From: Chitinophagaceae bacterium
Lineage (GTDB): Bacteria; Bacteroidota; Bacteroidia; Chitinophagales; Chitinophagaceae
Length of the DNA stretch: 64,000 nt
Direction: 5' to 3'
NCBI GenBank assembly: GCA_947447465.1
Contig: CANFKE010000003.1
Coordinates: 117,762 to 181,761 of the forward strand
A program made the translations under genes and the position numbers. The first letter of the stretch is position 1; each line of letters opens with the position of its first letter. Below, piece after piece: positions 46,240 to 54,342 of this stretch. The notes below the pieces were generated by a model, which worked only from the letters and a program-made list of their open reading frames with translations, was not told the origin of the DNA and ran no database searches.

Positions 46240-46481
46240 CATCCGGTCGTTGTACAATAGTTCACAGGGGCAAAACCCTGTGCTAACATGAATAGCCCCT
46301 TCAGGGTTTGAGACCCAAAAGGATACCTACTATAGGCATACAATACCTTCGGCGTTGACCAAATCGGCATTTGATTTTCTATAGATATGTGATACCTTCG
46401 GCATCATAATATTTCCAGAGTATCTATTATGGTGGTAATATCACTACTTTAAGGCTTACACTTTAAACTTTTGACTTAAAA
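46240..46481. repeat. Cluster of short hairpin repeats
   Basis: No gene is seen between the THX terminator and the epimerase ATG at 46482. CACAGGG/CCCTGTG (46263-46269, 46276-46282) is a 7-bp hairpin followed by GCCCCTTCAGGG. The 11-mer ATACCTTCGGC occurs at 46343-46353 and 46392-46402, 49 bp apart, with a decayed copy near 46322 (GATACCTACTATAGGC). They look like REP-type interspersed repeats. Confidence 0.6.
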
Positions 46482-47459
46482 ATGAACGTTTTTCATAATA
46501 AAGATATTTCGGGTTTCAGCTTTCTGGTAACCGGCGGTGCCGGATTCATAGGTTCTCATATAGTTGAGTATCTACTCACCAATGGCGCAGGGAAAGTACG
46601 TGTACTGGATAACCTTGCAACAGGCTCTATCAATAATGTCAACCTGTTCAAGAGCTACCCTCAGTACGAATTCATGGAGGGCGATATAAGAGATGCCGCG
46701 ACCTGCGACAAGGCATGCGAAGGTATAGATTACGTAACGCATCAGGCGGCACTAGGCTCAGTACCACGTTCTGTAAAAGACCCTGTTACCAGCAATGATG
46801 TGAATGTAGGCGGATTTGTGAACATGATCACCGCTGCCAAAAATGCCGGAGTAAAAGCATTTGTTTATGCTTCTTCTTCTTCTGTGTATGGTGATGAACC
46901 GAACCTGCCTAAAAGGGAGGACAGAACAGGTAATCTGCTATCGCCATATGCTGTAACCAAGATGACCAATGAACTGTACGCCAATGTATTTCATAAGTTG
47001 TACAATATGAATGTTGTAGGTCTGCGTTACTTCAATATATTCGGACCAAGACAGGATCCAAATGGACCGTATGCCGCGGTAATTCCATTGTTTGTTAGTG
47101 GCATAATGGCCAAGACACCGGTATATATCAATGGCGATGGTGTGCAGACCCGTGATTTTACATTCGTAGCCAATGCTGTGCAGGCCAATATAAAAGGTAT
47201 GTTGTGTGAAAATCCGGAGGCATTCGGAAAAGCATATAATATTGCTGTGGGTTTCAATTTTTCTGTCAACTTCCTGTATGAGTCTATAAGAGATATGCTG
47301 GGAGCAACACATGAGGCTACTTATAGGGAGCCACGTGCGGGAGATATTCATGATAGCCTTGCCAATATATCGAGGGCACAGACATTACTGGGCTACCACC
47401 CTACCACAGAGTTTCTGGATGGATTGAAGATAACAGTGGATTTTTTTAAGGGGAAGTAG
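46482..47459 (+). CDS. NAD-dependent sugar epimerase (UDP-GlcNAc 4-epimerase-like)
   Basis: An extended SDR enzyme of 325 residues with the NAD-binding VTGGAGFIGSHIVEYLL, DNLATGSINN, the catalytic Ser-rich YASSSSVYGD and YAVTK (Tyr and Lys). The DIRDAATCDKACEGIDYVTHQAALGSVPRSVKDP part and the NIFGPRQDPNGPYAAVIP segment fit WbpP-like UDP-N-acetylglucosamine 4-epimerases used in envelope polysaccharides. It is a single gene between repeat clusters; no other sugar-nucleotide gene is adjacent, so the product is uncertain. Confidence 0.9.
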   Translation: MNVFHNKDISGFSFLVTGGAGFIGSHIVEYLLTNGAGKVRVLDNLATGSINNVNLFKSYPQYEFMEGDIRDAATCDKACEGIDYVTHQAALGSVPRSVKDPVTSNDVNVGGFVNMITAAKNAGVKAFVYASSSSVYGDEPNLPKREDRTGNLLSPYAVTKMTNELYANVFHKLYNMNVVGLRYFNIFGPRQDPNGPYAAVIPLFVSGIMAKTPVYINGDGVQTRDFTFVANAVQANIKGMLCENPEAFGKAYNIAVGFNFSVNFLYESIRDMLGATHEATYREPRAGDIHDSLANISRAQTLLGYHPTTEFLDGLKITVDFFKGK

Positions 47460-47473
47460 TTATGTGCTTTGAA

Positions 47474-47535
47474 GTCCGGTCAGAGACCGGTTCAACTTTT
47501 TGGTCACGAGAGCGCTGTACTAACTCTCGCGACAG
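47474..47535. repeat. Dispersed relative of the 186-bp repeat
   Basis: GTCCGGTCAGAGACCGGTT then GGTCACGAGAGCG and ACTCTCGCGACAG keep the order and hairpins of the start of the 44836 repeat, but with compensating differences (CCGGTC/GACCGG instead of CGGGTC/GACCCG), so the fold rather than the sequence is conserved. It lies 15 bp after the epimerase stop. Confidence 0.7.
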
Positions 47536-47779
47536 TATGGAAAACAGGCACGTCTACGATTGTTTCGGCCCTACGGGACGCTGCAGGATAGATAGGTAAT
47601 AAAGGCTACAAAGCTTTTGCACCTAACGGCGCAATGAAATGTTATAATGCAGAAATTTAATGTCTATTTGGTATTAATAGCCAAAACTGGCCCCCAAAAG
47701 ACGGACACTTTTGATACAACAAGAAAGCCGGACGCTATCAGGGTCCGGCTTTCTTGTTCATTTATCTAAGTTCTGATCT
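47536..47779. other. Intergenic stretch before the anti-sigma gene
   Basis: This stretch has GCCCTACGGGACG- and CCTAACGGCGCA-type pieces that resemble decayed repeats, and ends in the bidirectional terminator at 47720-47756. No gene is seen. Confidence 0.4.
47720..47756. terminator. Bidirectional terminator
   Basis: A 13-bp perfect stem (47720-47732 with 47744-47756, CAAGAAAGCCGGA) with an 11-nt loop lies 23 bp past the anti-sigma stop. Confidence 0.85.
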
Positions 47780-48631
47780 TTAAGACTTGCCCAGCACATA
47801 TATGTTCTCAGTGGTGGGGGTTGGATTGCCACCGGCCTTTTCTAAAGATATAGCGAAGGCTTCTCCTGCCATTACCGGCCTGTCAACTTTTTGTATGCTT
47901 GCAGTGCCTGCCATATCAACCGGCATCATACCCATATCAACCGGCTTTCCTGCCTGTATGGCCCATAACTGGTATTGCATTCCTTTAGGAGGTTTGGGCA
48001 ACCCTTCTATCATTACGTAGGCTTCGCCTTTATCCTTCTTCCAGTAAAGAGTGGCTGCCATAGGATGCCCCTTGACCACAGTATGCATCACTATTGTCTG
48101 CATAGCGGTATCGGCCATCATGTCGGCGTTCTTCTTGTAGGTTTTTACCGCTTGAACCAATGCTTTCTGATCCTCAGTCATTTTATTGAGCACAGAAGCC
48201 TGTCGTTCAAACTGTTGTTTCTGATTGCTGTTCTGCACCCAGAACATCCCGTTCATAGCTACACTACCTACGAGCGCTACCCATATAGCTGCATAGCGCC
48301 ATTGGGTATTTCGAACAGGAGGAGTAAAAGGAATAGATCTTCCACCGACAGCCTCATTAGCATCGGGAGTTATTGTTGGCGTGATTCCCGCTTTATTTTC
48401 TTTTTGAGTAGTATTAATGTTATCCCAGATCTTTTCTTTAAGGTCATCAGGCGGAGGCATAGAACCGGCGATCGCATAGTTGAGCAGCGCCTCTTCAATG
48501 GCGGCCACTTCTTTTGCAAGTTCGGGATCGGCGGCAATATCAGCCAGTACGATGGCTTCCTCCTGTGGAGTCAGCGCACCCAGTACAAAGGCTTCTAAAT
48601 TGCCGGATTCTATGTATTCTTTCGTTGTCAC
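47780..48631 (-). CDS. Anti-sigma factor (RskA-like)
   Basis: The 283-residue protein has an N-terminal zinc-free anti-sigma domain with ESGNLEAFVLGALTPQEEAIV, a transmembrane helix (AAIWVALVGSVAMNGMFWV, about 112-130), a coiled-coil-like stretch (SNQKQQFERQASVLNKMTEDQKALVQ) and an extracytoplasmic RskA-type C terminus (YWKKDKGEAYVMIEGLPKPPKGMQYQLWAIQAGKPVDMG, AISLEKAGGNPTPT). It likely sequesters the ECF sigma factor encoded just upstream until an envelope signal triggers its degradation. Confidence 0.9.
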   Translation of the reverse strand: MTTKEYIESGNLEAFVLGALTPQEEAIVLADIAADPELAKEVAAIEEALLNYAIAGSMPPPDDLKEKIWDNINTTQKENKAGITPTITPDANEAVGGRSIPFTPPVRNTQWRYAAIWVALVGSVAMNGMFWVQNSNQKQQFERQASVLNKMTEDQKALVQAVKTYKKNADMMADTAMQTIVMHTVVKGHPMAATLYWKKDKGEAYVMIEGLPKPPKGMQYQLWAIQAGKPVDMGMMPVDMAGTASIQKVDRPVMAGEAFAISLEKAGGNPTPTTENIYVLGKS

Positions 48632-48661
48632 CTTAATTTATATTACTATCGATCAGTTATG

Positions 48662-49213
48662 TCAGTTATTAAATTCGTTTCTCAATTGCTGCATCGCACT
48701 TCGCATTCGTGTTTTTACAGTGCCGAGTGGGATATTGAGTGTTTTAGATATTTCGTCGAGTGTAAATCCTTTAAAATAAGCCAAACTCACAATTACCTCG
48801 TATTCTGGTCGTAATGCAGCGACCATTTTCCGCAATCCAATGGTGTCTGTAGATTGCTCGGTATTCTGTCCTTTTATTACATCATTTACGACATCTTCAC
48901 CGGTTTGGATTTTGGCCCTCATGATCTCTCCCTTAGACCGCAACTTATCGATAGCTGTGTTACGGGCAATATTGATCATCCATGTGTATATCCTGCCTTT
49001 CCTGTTGTCGTACTGATCAATATTGTTCCAGATCTTCACAAAAGCTTCCTGCAACACATCATTAGCGGTCTCCTCATCGAAGACCACCTTGTTGATGACA
49101 CCATACAAAACACCTGAATAGTTTTTATACAGATAGTTAAAAGCATCCCTGCTTTGCTGTTTGAGCAGCAAAACCAGTTCTTCTTCACTATATGTAGCTG
49201 CTATTGGCGGCAA
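48662..49213 (-). CDS. ECF RNA polymerase sigma factor
   Basis: A 183-residue group 4 sigma factor. Region 2 is visible as NYLYKNYSGVLYGVINKVV, the DVLQEAFVKIWNN core-binding segment and YTWMINIARNTAIDKLR for -10 recognition; region 4 is LRPEYEVIVSLAYFKGFTLDEISKTLNIPLGTVKTRMRSAMQQLR, a helix-turn-helix for -35 binding. Its anti-sigma factor is 30 bp downstream. It begins 29 bp after def, so the three genes may form one operon. Confidence 0.94.
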   Translation of the reverse strand: MPPIAATYSEEELVLLLKQQSRDAFNYLYKNYSGVLYGVINKVVFDEETANDVLQEAFVKIWNNIDQYDNRKGRIYTWMINIARNTAIDKLRSKGEIMRAKIQTGEDVVNDVIKGQNTEQSTDTIGLRKMVAALRPEYEVIVSLAYFKGFTLDEISKTLNIPLGTVKTRMRSAMQQLRNEFNN

Positions 49214-49242
49214 TGTATAAAATTAGTTATATTTTAATGTAA

Positions 49243-49821
49243 TTATTTAGAGAAGATCATTCTGTAATCTACCTTGACCTTTCCTGAAGAGATATCGTCG
49301 AGCTTCTTCTTCATGAGTCTCTTTTTAAGACCTGAAATGTAGTCGATGAACAATTTACCTTCAATATGATCATATTCATGCTGAATAACACGTGCTGTTA
49401 TTCCATGGAAATGCCCTTCGTGCTCCACAAAATTCTCATCCAGATAGCGCATATGCACCTTAGCGGGGCGATGAATATCTTCTCTGACATGAGGGATACT
49501 GAGGCAACCTTCGTTGTAAGGCCATGTATCGCCACTTTCTTCTATTATCTGCGCATTGATAAATACCTGCTTTACCGGCACTTCATTAGGATATTGCTTG
49601 CGATCATCGTCATCGAAATCATCAACGATCTGCACCGTATCAATTACGAACAAGCGAATAGGCTTGTTGATCTGCGGCGCGGCAATGCCAACTCCATTAC
49701 TGTTATAAACAGTATCCCACATATCGGCGATAAGCTTAGTAAGGCCGGGATAGTCAGGAGTGATATCATCACAGACTTTCCTCAAAACCGGATGACCAAA
49801 GGCCACAACAGGTAAAATCAT
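49243..49821 (-). CDS. def: Peptide deformylase
   Basis: Def removes the formyl group from new polypeptides. The ATG at 49821 gives 192 residues (MILPVVAFGHPVLRKV); a longer frame to 49848 adds nine unusual residues. The three motifs are GVGIAAPQI, EGCLSIP (Cys binds metal) and HEYDH (two His and the catalytic Glu). A Gly-to-Ile difference in the first motif is common in this phylum. It lies upstream of the sigma/anti-sigma genes, an unusual neighbour. Confidence 0.95.
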   Translation of the reverse strand: MILPVVAFGHPVLRKVCDDITPDYPGLTKLIADMWDTVYNSNGVGIAAPQINKPIRLFVIDTVQIVDDFDDDDRKQYPNEVPVKQVFINAQIIEESGDTWPYNEGCLSIPHVREDIHRPAKVHMRYLDENFVEHEGHFHGITARVIQHEYDHIEGKLFIDYISGLKKRLMKKKLDDISSGKVKVDYRMIFSK

Positions 49822-49990
49822 GAACTCAAAAATTGTTAGAAGGTGCAAATTACGTCATTTTTGAACTTAGGGTAACAACTTCGTACAAAACTCTTTATAT
49901 ACGTTCATTGAGTCCGTTTATATTTCGGGAGCTCCTATTTTTTTAAAAGAAGATCGAATTATGCGCTAAATTGCTGTCGATCAATTACCA

Positions 49991-51634
49991 ATGACCTTAA
50001 GGATCCATTACCTCTTACTGTTATTATTATCCACTACCTTGCCGGTGCTGGCACAAAGCACCTATGAGATAGTGCAGCATGATACCAGCGTATCGGCAGG
50101 CACAGCCCTGACCTTATCTATTGATTCGACAAAAGCTTACAGTAATTTTATTTTTTCGGCCCTTAACCCCAAAACAGGGAGATGGACCCTATGGGCACGC
50201 AACAGCAATACAGGAAAATATGAACCCTTAATTGCCGATAGCTATAACCGCATGAACGCAGTTGTGTCGGCTGACAAAAAAGAGCTGCTCTATGTGCGGT
50301 ACCGTCCGCAAAGGGAAGGCGCGATGTACAATAGCATAATGGATTCGGCATGGGTGTGCCGCAACAACATAAAATGTACCAATGAACAGATCCTGTTCTT
50401 AGTACCTCAATTCAATAAGAACGCAGTCTATGACCTGGACTGGAGTAAAGATAAACGACATATCCTCTATTCATATGGCAATGATGAATATCCCAACCAG
50501 ACTCGTGACGGAGATGTATTTGAATATGACATTGACACCAAAGCGGTAACTAATCTTACCAATGACTGGCAACTGTGGAGCAAGAACTGCAGGTATGCAC
50601 CGGATGGCAATGGCTTCGCCTATTCACATTTCGCTAATTTTTATGTCGCATTGCCTACCGATATATTTATACAGCGAAAGGGCGCCAGCAGACAAGAAAT
50701 GACCAATTCAATACACCATGATAAAAACTACAAGTATTGCACATTGACAGACTATAGCAACGACCATATCCTATACAGAAGGGGGCTCTATTTTGAAAAT
50801 AAACTCTACCGTAAACATAAAGACATAGAAGAAGTATTATTTACCACACCGGGATACGGCGGGATAAGGCTGGAAGGTGACCTGTATGCCGCAACTGACT
50901 TCGACAATAATATATATGTATTTACACCTACGAGAACAGTAGGGAGTATCAAAGTTTCGGGTATCAAAAGTTTCGCTAAAGACCATTGCTATAATTTTGC
51001 CCTTGACTGCAATACCCGGCTGAACTGGATGGGGAAACAAAAGATAAAAGTCAGTTGGTCAACCGGAGAGACGACTACGACGATACAGGTATCGCCCAAA
51101 CAGACCACCACCTATTATTGCACAGTGACTGCCAATGGCAATGAGTACACAGACAGCATAAAAGTTAAGACCGGCGGACCGGTACCTGTGATAGCCAAAA
51201 CATGCCTGACATTATCTACAGGGCACTTCAAGACCTATCAATGGTTACAAAACGGCCATATCATCACCGGCGCAAACGATTCGGTATATACACCGGAAGG
51301 AGGAGGAACGTTTGCAGTAAGCGTAACGGATAAGAAAGACAGAATGGCCACTTCTGCTGAATTTATGATCAGCGAGGCTGAGGCTGATAGTATCAACAGA
51401 CTGAATGAACAAGTCAGGATCGATCCTGATCCATCGACCTCTACCCTGCTGATCAAAGCACCCTTTGCAGTGAACATGGTGATCGTTGATGAGCGAGGCA
51501 GAATTGCTGATCAACAAAACGATATTCACCGGATCAATATGAATAACCTGACCGATGGTATATATAACATACTTCTCTACAATAATAATTGTCTGAAGCT
51601 AAAGACCAGAAGAGTGGTCAAGAGGTCGGAATAA
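49991..51634 (+). CDS. Secreted beta-propeller/Ig-like protein, probable T9SS cargo
   Basis: The 547-residue protein has a signal peptide (LLLLLLSTTLPVLAQ). The middle part has WD40/TolB-like repeats (SYNRMNAVVSADKKELLYVRY, YDLDWSKDKRHILYSYGN, CRYAPDGNGFAYSHF), then an Ig-like unit with YYCTVTANGNEYTDSI and YQWLQNGHII ... TPEGGGTFAVSVTD. The last 80 residues look like a type IX secretion C-terminal domain (DPDPSTSTLLIKAP, IVDERGR, MNNLTDGIYNILLYNN). It is probably exported to the surface through T9SS. Function unknown. Confidence 0.75.
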   Translation: MTLRIHYLLLLLLSTTLPVLAQSTYEIVQHDTSVSAGTALTLSIDSTKAYSNFIFSALNPKTGRWTLWARNSNTGKYEPLIADSYNRMNAVVSADKKELLYVRYRPQREGAMYNSIMDSAWVCRNNIKCTNEQILFLVPQFNKNAVYDLDWSKDKRHILYSYGNDEYPNQTRDGDVFEYDIDTKAVTNLTNDWQLWSKNCRYAPDGNGFAYSHFANFYVALPTDIFIQRKGASRQEMTNSIHHDKNYKYCTLTDYSNDHILYRRGLYFENKLYRKHKDIEEVLFTTPGYGGIRLEGDLYAATDFDNNIYVFTPTRTVGSIKVSGIKSFAKDHCYNFALDCNTRLNWMGKQKIKVSWSTGETTTTIQVSPKQTTTYYCTVTANGNEYTDSIKVKTGGPVPVIAKTCLTLSTGHFKTYQWLQNGHIITGANDSVYTPEGGGTFAVSVTDKKDRMATSAEFMISEAEADSINRLNEQVRIDPDPSTSTLLIKAPFAVNMVIVDERGRIADQQNDIHRINMNNLTDGIYNILLYNNNCLKLKTRRVVKRSE

Positions 51635-51707
51635 TGAATTAGAATCATATAGTTTCGTAACTGCATGTTATTCATTAAATAAATAAACATTTAGTTAAAA
51701 CAGATCG

Positions 51708-51715
51708 TATTTTTG
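51708..51715 (+). promoter_or_regulatory. -7 promoter element for the PNGase F-like gene
   Basis: TATTTTTG matches TAnnTTTG; it lies 114 nt before the ATG, leaving a long leader of unknown role. Confidence 0.4.
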
Positions 51716-51829
51716 TTTTCAAAGAAAAAAGAGGATAATTTGTAGTATTAATTCTAATAAGAGTCGAATAAGAAGAAAGTCGGCCTGAGCCAGACTATTT
51801 AATCATTAATTTTGAGTCAAATAATTGAA

Positions 51830-53785
51830 ATGAAAAAGGTATTATTAATTCTTTTAGGTTGTTTTTTTGCCGCAGGAAGTGCGCAAGCGTCACCGGGTGA
51901 TACGACTTGGGTGCAAGCCAACAATGTACAGCTATCTTATTATAACAACTACGATACAACTATCAATTTCCCTGCTCCGGGAACCAGTTACAGAAAAGTG
52001 CTTATGATATTTACCCTGGGTAAATATGCGTGTCCAACCGGATCGACTTATTGCGGTGACTGGGATTATACCGTTCAGAACTTTCTGATGACCCCAACGG
52101 ACACATTCGAACTGGGTCGTTTGATAACACCTTATGCTAATTCAGGTGCACCACGCACACCACTATCATGGTTGCAGCATTATGTATTTGATGTTACACC
52201 TTATGCGTCTAAACTGACAGGGTCTGCAGTAATGCGTATATTATATTCAGGCTATTCTGGCGGTTTTACCGGCAATATTAAATTCGCATTCATAGAAGGT
52301 ACGCCTGAACGTAATGTTGTAGATGTAAAGCGTCTATGGTATGGCAGCTTTGGCTATGGCGGAACACCTGATATCAATACACATTTCCCTGCTGTAACAG
52401 AGACGGCACCGACAGGAACAAGATCAACAGAACTGAAATTCACTGTTACCGGTCATGGTTCAGACAACACAGGCTGCAGCGAATTCTGCACTAAGGACTA
52501 CCGTGTGATGCTGAACGGAACCGCTGCATTGACCAAAACAATATGGAGAAATAACTGCGGCAGCAATGAATTGTTCCCACAGTCGGGCACATGGGTATAT
52601 GACCGTGGCAACTGGTGTCCGGGAGCTATGGTGTATGCACACCATAATGTATTGCCGGGTATAATTGCCGGCAGCAACTATACTACAAGCCTTGACTTTG
52701 ATGCTTATACTGCCGCAGGAGGGTCGCCAAGCTACACTACCGAAGCGCACCTTATCTATTATGGCGATATGAACAGAGGCACAGATGCATCGCTAGAAGA
52801 TATCATATCACCTACGAATGATGAGAACCATTTCCGTGAGAATACCATCTGCGGCAAGCCTACTATTCATGTGCGCAACAGCGGATCAAGCGTTATCACC
52901 AGTATGACCATCAATTATGGTGTTGCAGGCAATGCCCTTCAGACATATAACTGGACAGGTAGCCTTGCATCTATGAATGAATCAGACATCGACCTACCGG
53001 AATTGTATGCATTAAATGATGGCGCGGGTGTATCAGGAACAAAGACCTTCACCGCTACAATAGCTAGTGTAAACGGCGCTGCAGATGAAGACAGCACCAA
53101 CAACACCAAGACAAGCCAATATGTAAATGCCTCTTTGTGGCCATTGACCATAAGATTGGCACTTGCTACCAATAATGAAGCTACAACCGGCACCAGCAGC
53201 GAGACCAGCTGGAAGATCTATGATATGAACAACAATGTTGTAGCACAGCGCACTGATGCACAGATATCTACTATCTACAATGATACTGTTACCCTTAGCT
53301 CAGGTTGTTACAGACTGGAGCTTACAGATGCCGGCTGCAATGGCTTGCATTGGTGGGCCAACCCTTCGGGCGTAACATCAGGTACATTCCTTGTTAAGAA
53401 ACTTGCCGGCACTGTTTTGCCAATGGCAGGATATACCACAGGCGGTACCTATGCACATGATTTTGGCTGCGGATTTACAAAGTATTTCTATGCTACACCA
53501 TGGGCTGCCGGTGTAAATGAGTTGAGCACCAAAGCTATGGCCATTGACGCCTATCCTAATCCTGCACAAAATCAGTTGAACATTGAGATAGGAGGAATAG
53601 ACAGGGTGAATGGTACATTGAGCGTACTTGATGTACTGGGTCGTGTGGTACTTACTGAAAACTGTACAGAAACCAGTAAGCAGATCAATACCACATCATT
53701 AGAGAATGGTGTTTACACAGTTCAGTTCGTAGATAATACCAACGGCACCAATAAGCTGCAAACAAGAATAATCATTGCTAAATAA
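51830..53785 (+). CDS. PNGase F-like secreted protein with T9SS sorting tail
   Basis: The ATG at 51830 gives 651 residues with a signal peptide (KKVLLILLGCFFAAGSAQA). The N-terminal ~320 residues resemble the two jelly-roll domains of peptide-N4-(N-acetyl-beta-glucosaminyl)asparagine amidase F: CGDWDY, the FIEGTPERNVVDV strand, CSEFCTKDYRVMLNG, WRNNCG, and GTWVYDRGNWCPG. A linker with Ig-like repeats and a T9SS type A C-terminal domain (AYPNPAQNQLNIEIGG, ENGVYTVQFVDN) follow. It may deglycosylate N-glycoproteins outside the cell. Confidence 0.8.
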   Translation: MKKVLLILLGCFFAAGSAQASPGDTTWVQANNVQLSYYNNYDTTINFPAPGTSYRKVLMIFTLGKYACPTGSTYCGDWDYTVQNFLMTPTDTFELGRLITPYANSGAPRTPLSWLQHYVFDVTPYASKLTGSAVMRILYSGYSGGFTGNIKFAFIEGTPERNVVDVKRLWYGSFGYGGTPDINTHFPAVTETAPTGTRSTELKFTVTGHGSDNTGCSEFCTKDYRVMLNGTAALTKTIWRNNCGSNELFPQSGTWVYDRGNWCPGAMVYAHHNVLPGIIAGSNYTTSLDFDAYTAAGGSPSYTTEAHLIYYGDMNRGTDASLEDIISPTNDENHFRENTICGKPTIHVRNSGSSVITSMTINYGVAGNALQTYNWTGSLASMNESDIDLPELYALNDGAGVSGTKTFTATIASVNGAADEDSTNNTKTSQYVNASLWPLTIRLALATNNEATTGTSSETSWKIYDMNNNVVAQRTDAQISTIYNDTVTLSSGCYRLELTDAGCNGLHWWANPSGVTSGTFLVKKLAGTVLPMAGYTTGGTYAHDFGCGFTKYFYATPWAAGVNELSTKAMAIDAYPNPAQNQLNIEIGGIDRVNGTLSVLDVLGRVVLTENCTETSKQINTTSLENGVYTVQFVDNTNGTNKLQTRIIIAK

Positions 53786-53814
53786 TAGCAATTCACCAAA
53801 TGAGTGTTTAAGTA

Positions 53815-53841
53815 AGCGGGCTGTAGAGATACAGTCCGCTT
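53815..53841 (+). terminator. Terminator after the PNGase F-like gene
   Basis: AGCGG-G-CTGTA pairs with TACAG-T-CCGCT around a GAGA loop (53815-53841), followed by a T run. Confidence 0.8.
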
Positions 53842-53890
53842 TTTTGTTAGCCGCAGATCAGTGCTTGCTGCCCGACCGCAGTAAATAAGG

Positions 53891-53898
53891 TATATTTG
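53891..53898 (+). promoter_or_regulatory. -7 promoter element for the TPR gene
   Basis: TATATTTG followed by C matches TAnnTTTG, with a TTG at 53865 about where the -33 element belongs. It lies 32 nt before the ATG. Confidence 0.6.
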
Positions 53899-53930
53899 CA
53901 GCCAATCACAGTTCAATTATCAGATAGTAT

Positions 53931-54245
53931 ATGAACCAACGGATAGAGAAGATCCTGGCATTTTTAAAAGAGACACCTGAAGATAATTTTTTGAATCACG
54001 CACTTGCCCTTGAGTATGTGAAGGAAGGAAATGAGACAGAAGCTGAAAAATGTTTCATGAAAAATCTTGCCAACAACGAAGGATATGTAGCAACATACTA
54101 CCATCTGGGCAAGTTGCTGGAACGGATAGGTAAGCGAGACGAGGCAGTCAGAATCTATGAAAAAGGAATGATACAAGCCAAAAACGCCAAAGACATGCAT
54201 AGTTACAGTGAACTTCAGAATGCACATGAGGACCTGGTCTACTAA
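53931..54245 (+). CDS. Small TPR-repeat protein
   Basis: The 104-residue protein is all helical with two TPR-like helical pairs: EDNFLNHALALEYVKEGNETEAEKCFMKNL and YVATYYHLGKLLERIGKRDEAVRIYEKGM. No signal peptide or catalytic motif is seen, so it is a cytoplasmic protein-protein interaction module. It is in its own unit between a promoter box and tilS (97 bp). Confidence 0.85.
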   Translation: MNQRIEKILAFLKETPEDNFLNHALALEYVKEGNETEAEKCFMKNLANNEGYVATYYHLGKLLERIGKRDEAVRIYEKGMIQAKNAKDMHSYSELQNAHEDLVY

Positions 54246-54342
54246 TTCTTCAGCGGTCTAGTAAGTCAACAACATAAAAGTTATAACAAAAAAGTGCGCA
54301 GCATAATGAACGATATTACCCATCTGCGCATCAATCAATAAA

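Noticed and set aside
46240..46481. Insertion sequence
   Set aside because: No transposase frame or terminal target-site duplication is visible; only short hairpin repeats.
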